Shown: positions 35,182 to 47,100 of the stretch, piece by piece
Layout: the number at the start of each line of letters is the position of its first letter
Numbering within the stretch: position 1 is the stretch's first letter
Translations under genes and position numbers: made by a program
NCBI GenBank assembly: GCA_933228895.1
Contig: OW121853.1
Location: forward strand, 8,252,494-8,316,493
DNA from: Platycnemis pennipes
Taxonomy: Eukaryota; Arthropoda; Insecta; Odonata; Platycnemididae
Direction of reading: 5' to 3'
Length of the DNA stretch: 64,000 bases
The notes under the pieces: model-generated
Database searches by the model: none
Told to the model about the DNA's origin: nothing
The model's input: only the letters and a program-made list of their open reading frames with translations

Positions 35182-35850
35182 CAGGAGATTGTGGATAGAT
35201 GCCTAAGGGAAGAGGAGAGAAGAGGAACAATAGATGAAGGATGGGAAATGATAAAGAAGGGCGAAAAAGGATCGAGGTAATAAGGAAACGGAAAAATGTA
35301 AACACAGAGCTAGGCAAAAGCATTATAAGGAAATAAAAAACAGACCTAGGAGAGAAACAAAGAGGGCAAGAGAAAAGTGGTGGAGTCGGCTCTGTGAGGA
35401 GATGGAGAGACTCCATTGAGAAGGAGAAATAGGCAGTCTAAGGTTAGAATGTTGAAGGCCATCAAGAAATGGAAAACGATCCCTTGCATCAAAGACAGAA
35501 GGGGAAATTTAGAAACGAAGCCAGGGGATCCAGCATTGGTGGAAAGAATATGTTGAGGAACTGTGCAATAGCAAAAATAGGCCTAGGAACTTGGACATAG
35601 AAGAGGAAAGTGAAAGAGGAAGAACCCAGATCAGGATGACGTGGGTCCAGGAATTCTGGATAGTGAGATAGCGAAGGCACTGAAAGAAATGAAGTTGGGT
35701 AAAGCGTTGGGAATAGATAAGATTCCAGCTGAACTTCTGATGAACCTAGGAAGAGGGGGAAGGGAGAGATTGTATGAACTTGTTTGTTGAATGTATGAGG
35801 AGAGGGGGCTTGGCCGGAGGATTTTGTAAAAACCATGCTGATACTGTGGC
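35182..35850 (+). pseudogene. LINE continuation: RT N-terminal region
   Basis: The frame resumes after the TIR insertion as EIVDRCLREEERR. With frameshifts it reaches ALKEMKLGKALGIDKIPAEL at about 35673-35732, the K-PG-D-IP-EL box that opens LINE reverse transcriptases. It ends near PEDFVKTMLI at about 35820. It is interrupted there by hAT-like sequence. Confidence 0.7.
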
Positions 35851-35852
35851 CC

Positions 35853-38068
35853 AGTGGTTCCCCTTAAATTTTGAAGCCGTGTGATAAAAGAGGCTCCACC
35901 ATCTCACCTTGACCAGCTTTTCAATACTTTGAATACGCAACCTAATCCACATTTTTTAAATTTCTTTACTCTGGAGGCACAATGAATGATTTCTATGATA
36001 GTATTTCTATTAGTGATAGAAAAAGACTGGAAACTTCAGTGGAAACTGGAAAGTTCAGAGAGAGTTATCCCATTTTTAAGATATGTTAGAGCATCGGCTA
36101 CCAGTGGCATGCGGTGTCAATTAGCCTTGGTTAAGCGATTGCCAATCAGGGAAGGTATGCATCAGACACGTAACTTGCGTAACCTCAATTAAAAACAGGA
36201 TAACTATTACCAAGAATGGCATTCTATTTAAATTATTGAATTGTAAATTAATTCTGGATAATTTCTTTGGTTAATCACATATGATGCACATAAAAATCAC
36301 TTTTCAGCACATTCATCAAGTATCTAAAATAAGCATCCCCAAAATGTTTTCTCATCGAAAACTTTCTTGCGTAATAACTATTGTCTATCTAACTTGAACC
36401 ATTCCAAAAGAAAAACATGTCTGCATAAAATATCTAGTGATATCTATTCCACGTGTATGAGATTTGCGTATTCGCTGATTTTTAAGAAACGGCTCATCTA
36501 CCAGCATGACCTCGGAATACTATAGATAAAGGACACTGCTCTGGCTTTGAGACCTAATGAGTAATTTGATGTGTCATTTCCATAGAAATGACACATGCCT
36601 TTAGAAATATAAAATTCCATGAAGTAAATGAATCGGTCAAATCCATCGTAATCAATATCTTGAAACATGGTAGTAAGTTTAGAGAACGTTGAATGTTCAC
36701 AAATTTATATCGGAAACGTATGTCAAGAAAATATACTCTTTAACTTAAGGTAAAATACAGGATGCAGAAAAGCATATAAATTAAATCAAGATAAGCGGTG
36801 TTATAAAATCAAATACATTGCAGGAAATGCCGTTATAGATTTTCTGCAATGTATTCAATTGTTACTTCAAAGGGGTCACCCACTGATTTGCAAACAAATG
36901 CGAGAATATAAATAGGCAAAAAAAGCATTCACCAGTCTTGTCCTCCTTACAATGAAAAGACATAATATGAATTATTGAAAATTCTTTCGATATGTATTAT
37001 TGAAATTATGTTTTGGGGTCAACCAACCACAGTGCTCCTTCCCCCCTGGATCCACCCCTGTTCAGGCCGTTCAATTCCCCACACATGACTGCAGCCCCAT
37101 CGTATGTCGGAGCAACGAGTTTTTCTTTCAGTCTGTAAGAATTAATTATATGCTTTTGCTTTGCATGGACAAATATAACGCATTTGCAGACCCATCAGCA
37201 CTCGTATCAGTGGTCTAAATTAATCGTTGCTGCACTTTCGAGGCATTATCGAGGAAGTATCTTAGTGTTGTGGATGGCTGAAATTTATTACTGATATCTG
37301 AAGTGTCGTATAGAAATGGCGCCACAAAAATTGCGCTACCCATTTTATCTCTTATCTTCTTTTCCAAAATTGTAATAATAGGTATTATCAAGTCGTTTTT
37401 TAATGAGTTTCATTCTTCCTCTGAAAGGGGTTGCATCCACGGGAGGATGTCGTAAAGTTGGGTCATATTTACGGATACGATTTAAAATTGCAGAATAAAT
37501 ACCATTATACGGGGAATCATCAACCTCACCTCTTCTTAATGGTAACTCTTTAGTGGCAAAAAGGCGCATTTGTGTCGATTAATCTCTACATGATCACTCT
37601 GTTCTAGGCCACTGTTTCATTATGCCGCTCTACTCTTGTGTGGAAATGGGAATGAAGACATGCTTCAATGCATATTGCTGAAGTTGAGCAAATGTGTCCC
37701 TGTGGCCTTTCGTGTTTCCTTATGGCATTAGATATAACATTGAGTTTCTCAATATTTATTTCTGTAAATTTATCTTCAGTTTCATGCAAAGACTTTTATG
37801 AAATTGTTGAGAAAAGCAATAAACTACTAAAATCTGTTTAGAGTAAAAAAAATATGCTGAATGACATAGTATTGGCAAGGAAAGAAAATGTTTTTTCAGT
37901 ATATGTATTACTGGTAAAGGTATTTATTAATGAACTGCCCTGTGATCTAGATACAACATCCGTAAAATCATTCTTAAAGGAAGTTCACTAGTTGTCCATT
38001 ATGTCGCACAATGATTGTGCGACAGCACACCTGTCCCTTATTTTGTTTTCAGGAATCTGGCAACCCTG
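35853..38068. mobile_element. hAT-like insertion(s), ends only partly matched
   Basis: LINE sequence stops at about 35850, where CAGTGGTTCCCCTTAA (a hAT-style left end) begins. It resumes at 38069 after GGAATCTGGCAACCCTG, which on the - strand is CAGGGTTGCCAGATTCC, another hAT-style terminus. A third terminus (CAGGGGTGGATCCAGG on the - strand) ends at about 37062. The left and right ends do not match each other, so at least two elements, each partly deleted, are stacked here. The - strand frames 37345-37569 and 37604-37789 have no recognised product. Confidence 0.45.
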
Positions 38069-38342
38069 AGTAGACTGGAGACTGATCCAGAATTATAAAG
38101 GGCTCAGAAAGTGCAGGAGAGAGTAGTTGATGGAGAATCGGATTGGGCCACAACAGGGAGGGGAGTTAGGCAGGGCTGTTCGTTATACTCAGACATATAA
38201 CTTAACATATACTCAGAGTAAAATGGTGAGGGAGGCTTGGGATGAGCTGGAGTAAAGGTTAGGGTGAAATTCATAGAATCAGTGAAGTATCCGGATGACC
38301 AAGCGCTAGTCAGACCGTGGCTCTCACTAAAGAGTGCTAAAG
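38069..38342 (+). pseudogene. LINE continuation: RT core with YPDD
   Basis: The frame reads RGVRQGCSL (the G-RQG-SLSP box) at about 38158-38184, and then VKYPDDQALV at about 38284-38313. The catalytic YADD box has become YPDD. Stops occur at about 38201 and 38252. The frame is cut by a Penelope-like fragment. Confidence 0.75.
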
Positions 38343-38344
38343 GT

Positions 38345-38847
38345 GGCTAAAGGCCATGAATAACCAAAGCGGAATATACGAAGTAAAGTGCTCTTGCGGA
38401 GACTCATACATTGGCCAAACATCAAGAGCCATGAAATGCAGAATGCAAGAACACCAAAGGGCCACCAAAAATAGGCAGTTTCGGTCATCCGCCATCGCCG
38501 AGCATGTATGGGAAGGACCAACACACAATGTGGACTTTGAAAATGCTAAAATCATCGCGAGAGAGAAGCATTACTTTCCCCGTCTCATACGAGAGGCTAT
38601 CGAAATAGCGAAAACATCCACATTCAACAGGGAGGACGGCTATTCGCTCTCTAACGCCTGGAAGAGACTCTTACCCAAACGGACCAATCAGAACGCACCT
38701 AGCCAAAACCAAGGCCTATATAAGACGGGCAAAAACCTGCATCAAACACTTCGAACCTGAAGACGCCAGCTGCAACGCCGGCGAAACTGTCGTCATGAAG
38801 ATGAATCGACGAGGAGGTCAACCCCGAAAACCTTGCTACGCATGATT
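38345..38847 (+). mobile_element. Penelope-like element 3' fragment (GIY-YIG endonuclease)
   Basis: The open frame 38356-38760 starts NQSGIYEVKCSCGDSYIGQT, carrying GIY and YIG. The linker SRAMKCRMQEHQRA and AIAEHVWEGPTHNVDF follow, then REKHYFPRLIREAIEIAK and the end NREDGYSLSNAWKRLLP. This order is the GIY-YIG endonuclease domain of Penelope-like retroelements. The trailing non-coding part GACGCCAGCTGCAACGCCGG also fits their 3' ends. The RT is missing (5' truncation). It is inserted in the same strand direction as the host LINE, and the endonuclease frame has no stop. Confidence 0.8.
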
Positions 38848-39262
38848 TAATATGGAGCGTTGCACTATATGGGGCGGAAACGTGGGCTTTGTGAAAAGAA
38901 GATGAAAATAGACTTAGGGCTTTTGAGATGTGGGCGTGGAGAAGGATGAAAAGAGTAAGGTAGGTTGAAAGGAAGACGAATGACGAAGTGCTAGAATTGG
39001 TAGGAGAGGAAAGACGTGTGATAGATGAAATTAGGAAAAGGCAGAAGGTGTGGATGGGTAATAAAAAGGGATGGTGTTTAGAAAGAAGTGATTGGGGGAA
39101 GAACGTTGGGTAAGCAGGGAAGAGAAGAATGGGTTATAGCTTGGATAGAATGATGGGAGGCAGGAGGGGCTGAAGAGGGAATGTGTGAAATTTAGGGGGT
39201 GGGAGAAGAATAAAATGTCCATTTTGACTTACCTTCACTGGTAGAAAACTAATAATAATAAT
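38848..39262 (+). pseudogene. LINE continuation: C-terminal domain and 3' tail
   Basis: LIWSVALYGAETWAL and RAFEMWAWRRMKRVR resume the C-terminal domain of the CFDP2/RTE-like LINE, with stops. The end is an AATAATAATAAT tract at about 39249-39260. About 100 codons between YADD and this point are missing. Confidence 0.75.
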
Positions 39263-39264
39263 TT

Positions 39265-39872
39265 AGCGTTGTTGTTATTCAGTGCTACTCACTTAGAACT
39301 TAATGACATTCCCTACTTACTTGAACACATAACTTTTACTTATTTACATCTGATTTACCGATGACAATATTCATGTTTCACGCTTGTTCTGATTTTCGGT
39401 AACACTGATAAAGACTTAACTAAGTGCTAGATTTTTAAATGACGAAGCTGACAAAAGGGTCTGTGAAAGCTACCCCAGCGAAAAAGTTTTGTATCCAAGC
39501 TTGTGAATGAACAAAGTATATTGTGCAACATTACTCATTTTAGCAGCACAAGCTTGACATGGAAAAATACACTGCAAAGCTTTTCGATTTACCTACCAAA
39601 GTTTTGCAGTGTATTTTCCCATTTCAAGCTTGTTCTGCCAACATGCATAATGATACAAACCTTATTCATACCCTGGCTCGGATAACTTTTTCTAGGGCAG
39701 CTTTTGCCGGCTTCGTCTATAAAACTAGTGCTTCATTAAATTATGTGTTACCGAAAAGCAGAACATGCATGAAACATGAATATTGTTGTCAGTAAAAGTT
39801 ATATGCTCAATTAAGCCGGAAACTTAATTTAGTTCTAAGTGAGTAGCGCTGCATAACAATGATGCTAGTGAG
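39265..39872. repeat. Foldback element, long imperfect hairpin
   Basis: The left arm TTCAGTGCTACTCACTTAGA and its partner TCTAAGTGAGTAGCGCTGCA (about 39285 and 39840) pair. Pairing continues through TAACTTTTACTTA/AGTAAAAGTTATA, ATGTTTCACGC/GCATGAAACAT and a central hairpin at 39546-39632 (ACAAGCTTG...CAAGCTTGT). Almost the whole 600 bp can fold on itself. It is a non-autonomous foldback or MITE. Confidence 0.75.
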
Positions 39873-40094
39873 ATTTTCTGAATTTAAAATGTTCTTGGTA
39901 CTCATTAAACCACGAATAAAAAGTGAATGACAAAGGTGATAAGAAACTAAAATAAATTTATCTGTCAAGCTTACCCCAAAGTTAAGAATAATGAGAAAAT
40001 CTAATGCAGATATTAAGAAACAAATAAAGGTATACTAAATCACAATGGCTTTGGGACTGAAAGGAATTAAACTTGCAACTTAACAAACTAGCTT

Positions 40095-40260
40095 GTTTGC
40101 CAATAGGCATGTTGCTTACCTGTCTAATTTTGTTTTCTGCCAGCAAACGATTCCAAAACCACAAAGAAAAGTATAAAATATTTATATTGCACAAAAAATG
40201 CAAATAAATGCAACTACATATGATTAAAACTGCATGTTTCACACCCTCAACCATGAGCAT
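40095..40260 (-). repeat. Dispersed repeat, - copy of 30762-30945
   Basis: On the - strand from 40260 it reads ATGCTCATGGTTGAGG, TTTATTTGCATTTTTTGTGC, TTTGTGGTTTTGGAA and TAGACAGGTAAG. This is collinear with 30762-30945. Confidence 0.75.
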
Positions 40261-40460
40261 ACAACTATCAACAGTAAAATCAGGGATACAATTGAGCAAC
40301 CCCTTTTGTTCAGATTTCTTTTGACACATCAGTTATTTATCATCCCATGTAGTAGGACAAAATCGAGATGGCCTTGTGATGAACTGTTAATAGTATGCAG
40401 AACAATTAAATGTCACCGTAATAAATGGTGATACCTGAATGGTTTAAAAACTCAGCATTC

Positions 40461-41260
40461 ATCCCAGTGAGAAATGCATGGTGGAATCAACGTGGAAATT
40501 ACGGTGGAGATTAGGTGGAAATATAACGTGGATACCATGTGATTTTGGTCATGGGATCAATGTGGAACCCACGTGGAAATTTGGTGGATAAATTAAATCG
40601 GCAGTAGGTACTGCCCTAAAACTAACAAACCCTAGACCTAGGGGCATGAAACTTAGAACAGCTACGGGAGATTAATTAATAAATAAATATTAGAAATATT
40701 AATTACTCTTTCAAATGCTACTGTGGCCACTGAATGGAAATGATTGTTGAATCATCAGTAGACAGGTTGAGTCCAGCCGTAGTCGGACAAAGCGGATATA
40801 AACTCTGATTTTACTATGAAGAAGGATATTCAAAATCTTAATAAAATAGAATTATAAAATGAATGAATAATTTTATGGTGAATTTCCAGCAGGAGTGCAG
40901 TGGATATACAAATAAATTCTGCCTTATATGCAAATGTTTAAAACCGCTGATTCTATTTTACATAAATCTAATTCTGCAGGTCCATGAATAACATAATTTA
41001 GAAATACAATTTCTGATGCATTTTCACATAACTAGCGTGGTTTCAGGATGATTAACGACGCAATGTCACCAGAGAGTTATTTTCCACAAAGTAGAAATTC
41101 CGTTAAATATTTAATATTAATCACCATGGATCCACTTAAAGTCAACGTGGATCCCACGCTGGTTCAGCCACTCAATATCTACCACCACCATATATCCACA
41201 AATCAACGTGGCATCAACATGGGTTCCACGTTGATGCCACCACCCATTTCTCACTGGGAT
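40461..41260. mobile_element. TIR element with CCACGTGG-type palindromic subterminal arrays
   Basis: Inverted ends start ATCCCAGTGAGAAATG on both sides and stay similar for about 36 bp (GTGG-ATCAACGTGGAA). The outer 130-150 bp at each end repeat the word (A)ACGTGGA(A) and related AACGTGGATCCCACG forms, whose core CCACGTGG is palindromic. The 800-bp element has no coding potential. The flanks AGCATTC and AGCACAC are only weakly alike, so the target duplication is uncertain. Confidence 0.75.
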
Positions 41261-42777
41261 AGCACACAGTTTTGATTTACATAAAAATCAATCAACAAAC
41301 ATGATTTTATAAACCCTGTTCAGTAGGTTTTGAATTATTGTGATGGGATTACCATAAGGTTTAATATTAACCATGTAGGTATACATGCATTAAGGGATAT
41401 TGTAGCTAATTACACAATATGAGCATCCTCATAGATCACTCAGGTCAGAAAAAAGGAGAGGCTTTGAACTTTCTCATAGAATTTGTAAGGAATGGTCTTC
41501 TTGGTAATCACAATCAATGGTAGGTCAGGGTAGCAATTCCTATAAAATGAGAGGTTACATGCTGATAGCAATGGAAGTAATAAATAGAATACGGTAACTT
41601 GGACTGCAAGAAATAGTTTTGATGAATGAACATTAACAATACCTACAGAGTGATATCATCATGGTTATCAACCCTATTATTGATTTAATGCTGCAGTCTA
41701 TATGTTTCTTCACTCATTGCTTGAGCTCAATTACACCCTGGTACTGCTTTCCCGAATCCCTCATTTGTCCATCCACTTTACCCTTGGTCCTACAACTTCA
41801 CTTTCTATGATGTTGAGAAATCCACTATTGCATTGGTTTCTGAATAACTAGCTCATGGGAATATATTTACTTGAGAATGGACTGGAGGCCTTTGGTAGAT
41901 TGAGCAAGTGAAGGTAACTATGGATGAGTACCGCAGACTTGCTTGCCACAGTCGGACAGTACCTACTCTCTCCATAGTCCACAACATGGGTTTGAAGATT
42001 AATCATGTGAATATTAAACTACTCTCTTCAGTTTCACATGAATGGAGGAGGGGAAAATGTTGAGCAATCCACTTGTATTCAACTGGAGAAGCAGGAACAC
42101 TATACATGACTGCATTTACCGAAGAAGTAGTCAAGCGAATTGAACTGTGGACAGGAGAAGTTGGACACGATGCAACAGGCGTTGTACAATTGGTCAGGAA
42201 ACTGAACTTTCCCTAAGGGCGCAAGTGAGAAATATGGAAGAATAATCCTAGATGGATATGATGGGGTTAAAACTAGTATTTTTAACATTTTAAATGAGAA
42301 TCGGCTAAACACCAGAATTAGAGGTATAAGTCGAGACTATTGCTTGATCATAAGTTAGTTAAACGGGCATTACGGATTATCTAAAATGTCTCACATAACC
42401 AGGATGGAGCTATAGTACGACGGCCGCCTTCCTTCGAATAATGACCGTAATTCAAACCCGAAGTCTGGAAATACTAACTAGTGACCGAAAACAACTATTT
42501 ATAGATGAATCAACACAAGAGAATATGGCTGTAGACATTCTAACCCGACAAATCTTCAACTTGTGTTAGAAACCTTCTAAGGGCTTGAAAATTCCTTCGC
42601 ACTCAATCTTCAGGTGATTAATGAAACATCACACACGTCCACGCGGTTAGGTTACCAGATGAAAGAAATCATCAACAAAATAATTTACAATAATTTTATG
42701 TGATCTTTTTACATAAATTTACCCAACATTTACATCAAAATGGGCCAGATAGAACGCATGTGAGCCACGATGCTAAT
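41261..42777. other. Intergenic DNA and RpL40 3' UTR
   Basis: No gene recognised. A short + frame around 42120-42240 (SELNCGQEKLDTMQQALYNW) may be transposon debris. The last ~100 bases form the RpL40 3' UTR on the - strand; no canonical AATAAA was seen there. Confidence 0.35.
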
Positions 42778-43325
<548 letters not shown>

Positions 43326-43423
43326 TTAAATTACAGATAAAGTACGCACATTTCGAATATTAGACGCGCATGTTCTAAATTGTACACTATATAATAAGCA
43401 CAAGCACACTAAAAAGTAATTAC

Positions 43424-43460
43424 CTCCAACGACTCACGACGTGTTACTTCAAGCGTGGTC
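43424..43460 (-). other. RpL40 5'UTR exon (approximate)
   Basis: On the - strand GTCGTGAGTCGTTGGAG ends at a donor GTAATT at 43423. The matching acceptor GGATTTCAG lies ten bases before the ATG. Ribosomal-protein genes often carry such a leader intron. The transcription start is not determined. Confidence 0.6.
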
Positions 43461-43478
43461 AGGAAATCTTGAGAAGAA

Positions 43479-43533
43479 ATCGATATGATGTGGAGAATCG
43501 ATTCATTCGCTGATATCGATATTACTATCGATA
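43479..43533. promoter_or_regulatory. Cluster of DRE motifs (TATCGATA) upstream of RpL40
   Basis: TATCGATA occurs at 43514-43521 and 43526-43533, with AATCGATAT at 43479-43486 and AATCGATTC at about 43495. TATCGATA is the binding word of the insect factor DREF, common in promoters of housekeeping and ribosomal genes in flies. The cluster lies just upstream of the predicted RpL40 leader and between RpL40 and the divergent Rad60-like gene. Its activity is inferred. Confidence 0.65.
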
Positions 43534-44182
43534 TGTGTTGCTTCAATCAATTCTTCTTCACTTCAATCGTATTCTTTGTATCATTTGGTATTCTTTTGTC
43601 ATATATATTGTAGTCAGTACTGTTTTCATTGAGGAATGATAGCAAAATGGCATAGCTCCTGTACTTAAATTTGTGTTCATACGAATGAAATGGCACGGCA
43701 ACGCTGTAAACAATGTGTGACGTCAGGTGAAATTAATTGTGAGTGAACCGGACTTACTTGGATAATCATTGTGTTACGAGGAGAAATGAGGTGAAATGCA
43801 TTTGATATATAATTTCAATGAAGCAATGATTCATTATGCATTAATTTGTGCGAATACTTCGGTTTTTTAGCGCGCTGCTACGATGGCGCTTTGACAAACG
43901 AACGGAAGGAATCTCAATTTCGCGGCAATTTTTGAAGCGCAAGAATTTCGGCGTGCACTGCTCGACAGTTTTACCTACGCGATTGTCATGTGAGATTGTG
44001 CGTTGTTAAGTATGGTAGTTAGCGTGGTTAATATAAGTGGTGTCAGTGGGTTTGTTGTGAAATCGACTTTTTTCCATAATGCTATAATGCAGATACAGTA
44101 TAATTTGTTTTATTGAAGAACGAATTTTACGGTGGTGCTATCGAGGAAGAGAGTCGAGCGGACACTTCAATAAAGAACTCCG
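43534..44182. promoter_or_regulatory. Shared intergenic promoter region of the divergent pair
   Basis: About 930 bp separate the two start codons (43253 on -, 44183 on +). The region has GCG-rich words (TTAGCGCGCTGC at about 43868, TTCGCGGCAATTTTTGAAGC at about 43918), unlike the AT-rich surroundings, and no transposon was recognised. It is probably a bidirectional promoter. Confidence 0.45.
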
Positions 44183-47100
44183 ATGATCGTTAATCATCCT
44201 GTACAATTTTTTAATAATTGGAGAATGGGAGACGAAAGTACGGATGACAGTTCGGATGATTCGTTTTCATACAAGAATACAGCAAAGAGGGCATTTGAAA
44301 GTAAATATATGTACTTATATCACTGGTAAAGTTGGTTGACCAGGGCATGGTATTTACTTCATCATATTAAACGTAATTATTCCTGACTATAGTTGCCAAA
44401 AGGAAAATAGCTGCAGTCAAACCACCAGAGGAACCAACGCAAGTTCTTGATTTATCGTCGGATTCGGACGGTGGCTGTAAGAAGCGCGAAGAAGTATCAG
44501 CAATAATAGAGGAAGGCCTGAAGCGGAAAAGAGTAAGCCGTTGTGCTAATACTAGAGGTAAGAGGTCGAGGAGGGTGAGGACATCTCGTGCACGCGGTGG
44601 CAGGGGCGAAAAGAACGCGGATACTGTCACCGGACTTACTTCAGACACAATTGGGTAAGTGGTGCAAGTTTATGTTATGTAGTGACTGTTACCGGTATGT
44701 ATTTGTTATTATAATGTAAATTGAAGTCTAAGTACTGCTTTGTTGAGCTGAAGATATATCTTCAGTCGGTATACCGACACAAATTTTAAGCCTCTGACGG
44801 TTATGCTGTTGTTCGGTATCGTCCAGTAATAGCAAATAGCGTGCCTAATAACAGAGTCCCTACGAATCTCCTTATTCAGATCACCCTTGGTCATTTCAAC
44901 TGCCAGTTTAACTTCCAAACCATTGAGTGATTCCAACCCTAAGGTACGTAAAAAATGCATTCTTATGACGTTTTCATATCGTCATTTCTGAATGATATTT
45001 AATTTCCAAATGTGCTTCATACCATCTGTAGGCAGTGGTGACTGTAAGTGATTCGTCGGATGTAGAACTACTCTCTGCTCCCGATGTCGCCGTGGTATCT
45101 GAAGATGAAGAAAGGAGTAATGAAAATGAATTGATGTCAGTCAAAATATCCTGGAAGTTACAGCCCATTCAAAAGTTTCAGCTGAGGAGGGTGAGTCCTC
45201 TCTTATTCTCGTGTATCTCACTCTGGTGTATCCTTCTGGTACTTGCACAAATATTTGTTCAGTTTAAGCAAACGTAATTTTGTAAATTTCATGTTGGTAT
45301 GTTTGACACGACTGTTGTCGTTTGATGTGTATAGTGTACTTGGTTGAAGTTTACAGTCTAATTTTCTTCTGTTAACCATTTTCTCAGAACTGAGTTTACC
45401 CAGATGGCAAGCCAGTTGGATTGCAGCTGGGAATAAGTAGCTTATCTCCAGCTGGACTTGTCAAGTCTGTATCTAGCTGAAATTCAGCCTAGAATATTAA
45501 CTTGAAATTCAGCTGGATTCCAATTGGAATCCAACCTGTTGTCCATCTTGATTCCAGATGGAATTATGTAAATGGAATATGGATTCCAACTATAGACTGG
45601 ATTAATCCAGCTGGATTTATGTTTGCACGCTGGTGAATTCCAGTTGGAATGCAACTGGCTTTTCTATCAGGGTAATAACATCGGATAGATGTTCTCGTCA
45701 TCATCACTGATCATCAATAGTCTTAAAAAACGAAACTGAATTCTCTAGCAGCGAGCGTTATCATAAGTACTGATTTTTTTAATGAGTGCCAGTAGTTGCT
45801 CCCTGTATCTTGTATGAGCCTCCATTTGTCATTTTGCAGTGTAAATATTCCTTTGGTGGCTGTTTTCATTGGATCATGCCTGAATATACCTCCATTAAGG
45901 TTGTCCAGATATGTTTTAACAGTTTTCATTCAACGTTGGTCATCAATCCTCAGATTGGTTTGACACAGCTCTCCACTGAGTCCAACTAATCTCTTCATAT
46001 TTACGTATTTATTCTTTCACATCCTTCACATCTCTTGTTCCATATATCTCGGGCGAGGCCTTCCTTTGCCATTCTTCCATCCATTTGACCCTCGATGATT
46101 GTCTTCATCAAGCCATCATGTCTCATGATGTGGCCGATTAAGTTGTTCCGTCTTCTTCTTAGGGTATTCAGAAGACTTCTCTTTTCGCCCACTCTTCTTA
46201 GGACTTCCTCATTACTTACTCGGTCAATCCATTTAATTTTCTTCATTATTCTAAGGCACCACATTTCAAATGCTTCCACCCTTTTCTTTTCCACTGCTGT
46301 CATTTTCCATGCCTCACTGCCACAAAGAAACATGCTCCAGATGCACGTTCCGATGAATTGTTTCCTTTCTTCTACCCTTGTATTTCCATTGTCATTGTCC
46401 ATGCCTCACTGCCGTAAAGAAACATGCTCCAGATGCACGTTCCGATGAATTGTTTCCTTACTTCCAAGCTTATATTTCCAGCTGTTAGTAGATTCTTCTT
46501 GATAAAATGCCCTCTTTGCCTGTGCTATTCTACTGACTATTTCTTTCTTGCTTCGTCCATCGTTGGTTACTCAGCTTCCAAGGTAACAACTTTCACCTCA
46601 TCAAGTTTTTGTTTTGATAGTTTGATATTTGTTTAGGCCTCTTCTTTCTTACTGCACACCTATACCCCAGGAGAAAGGTCAGCACTAAGAGGGTTAATTA
46701 CCATATTTAAACATTTAAATAAATGCAGTTATTATTTTACATAGTTTTAATGTTTATAATAATAAAAATGAGGAATCTAAAACTTACTTAAGAACTCTTC
46801 ATCGAAAAAATTTTAAATTCTGTTTCTTTCATTTTTTTCAAATTCTTTTACAGTGATATTTTCTTCCCTATTTGACAATAATAGATTCTCACTGCTGCAG
46901 TCTTCCATACAATAGACCACACCCAAGTATTCTGAACCCCTTTTTTGATTTCCACTGACATTCACTCCTCACCATCTTCTTCTTCATCACCACTCCCACT
47001 TCTTCCATATTTCGGTATGTTCCTCTCCAACTTCTTCCTCCACATCTCCCATCATCACCCCTCAATTTGGGGTGCATGTGAGAAAGGCATTGTCAACATT

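Noticed and set aside
44820..44950. Extra exon of the Rad60-like gene (open + frame ending at GTACGT)
   Set aside because: It would end in the right phase for exon 3, but joining it to exon 2 gives an immediate stop and it has no family resemblance.
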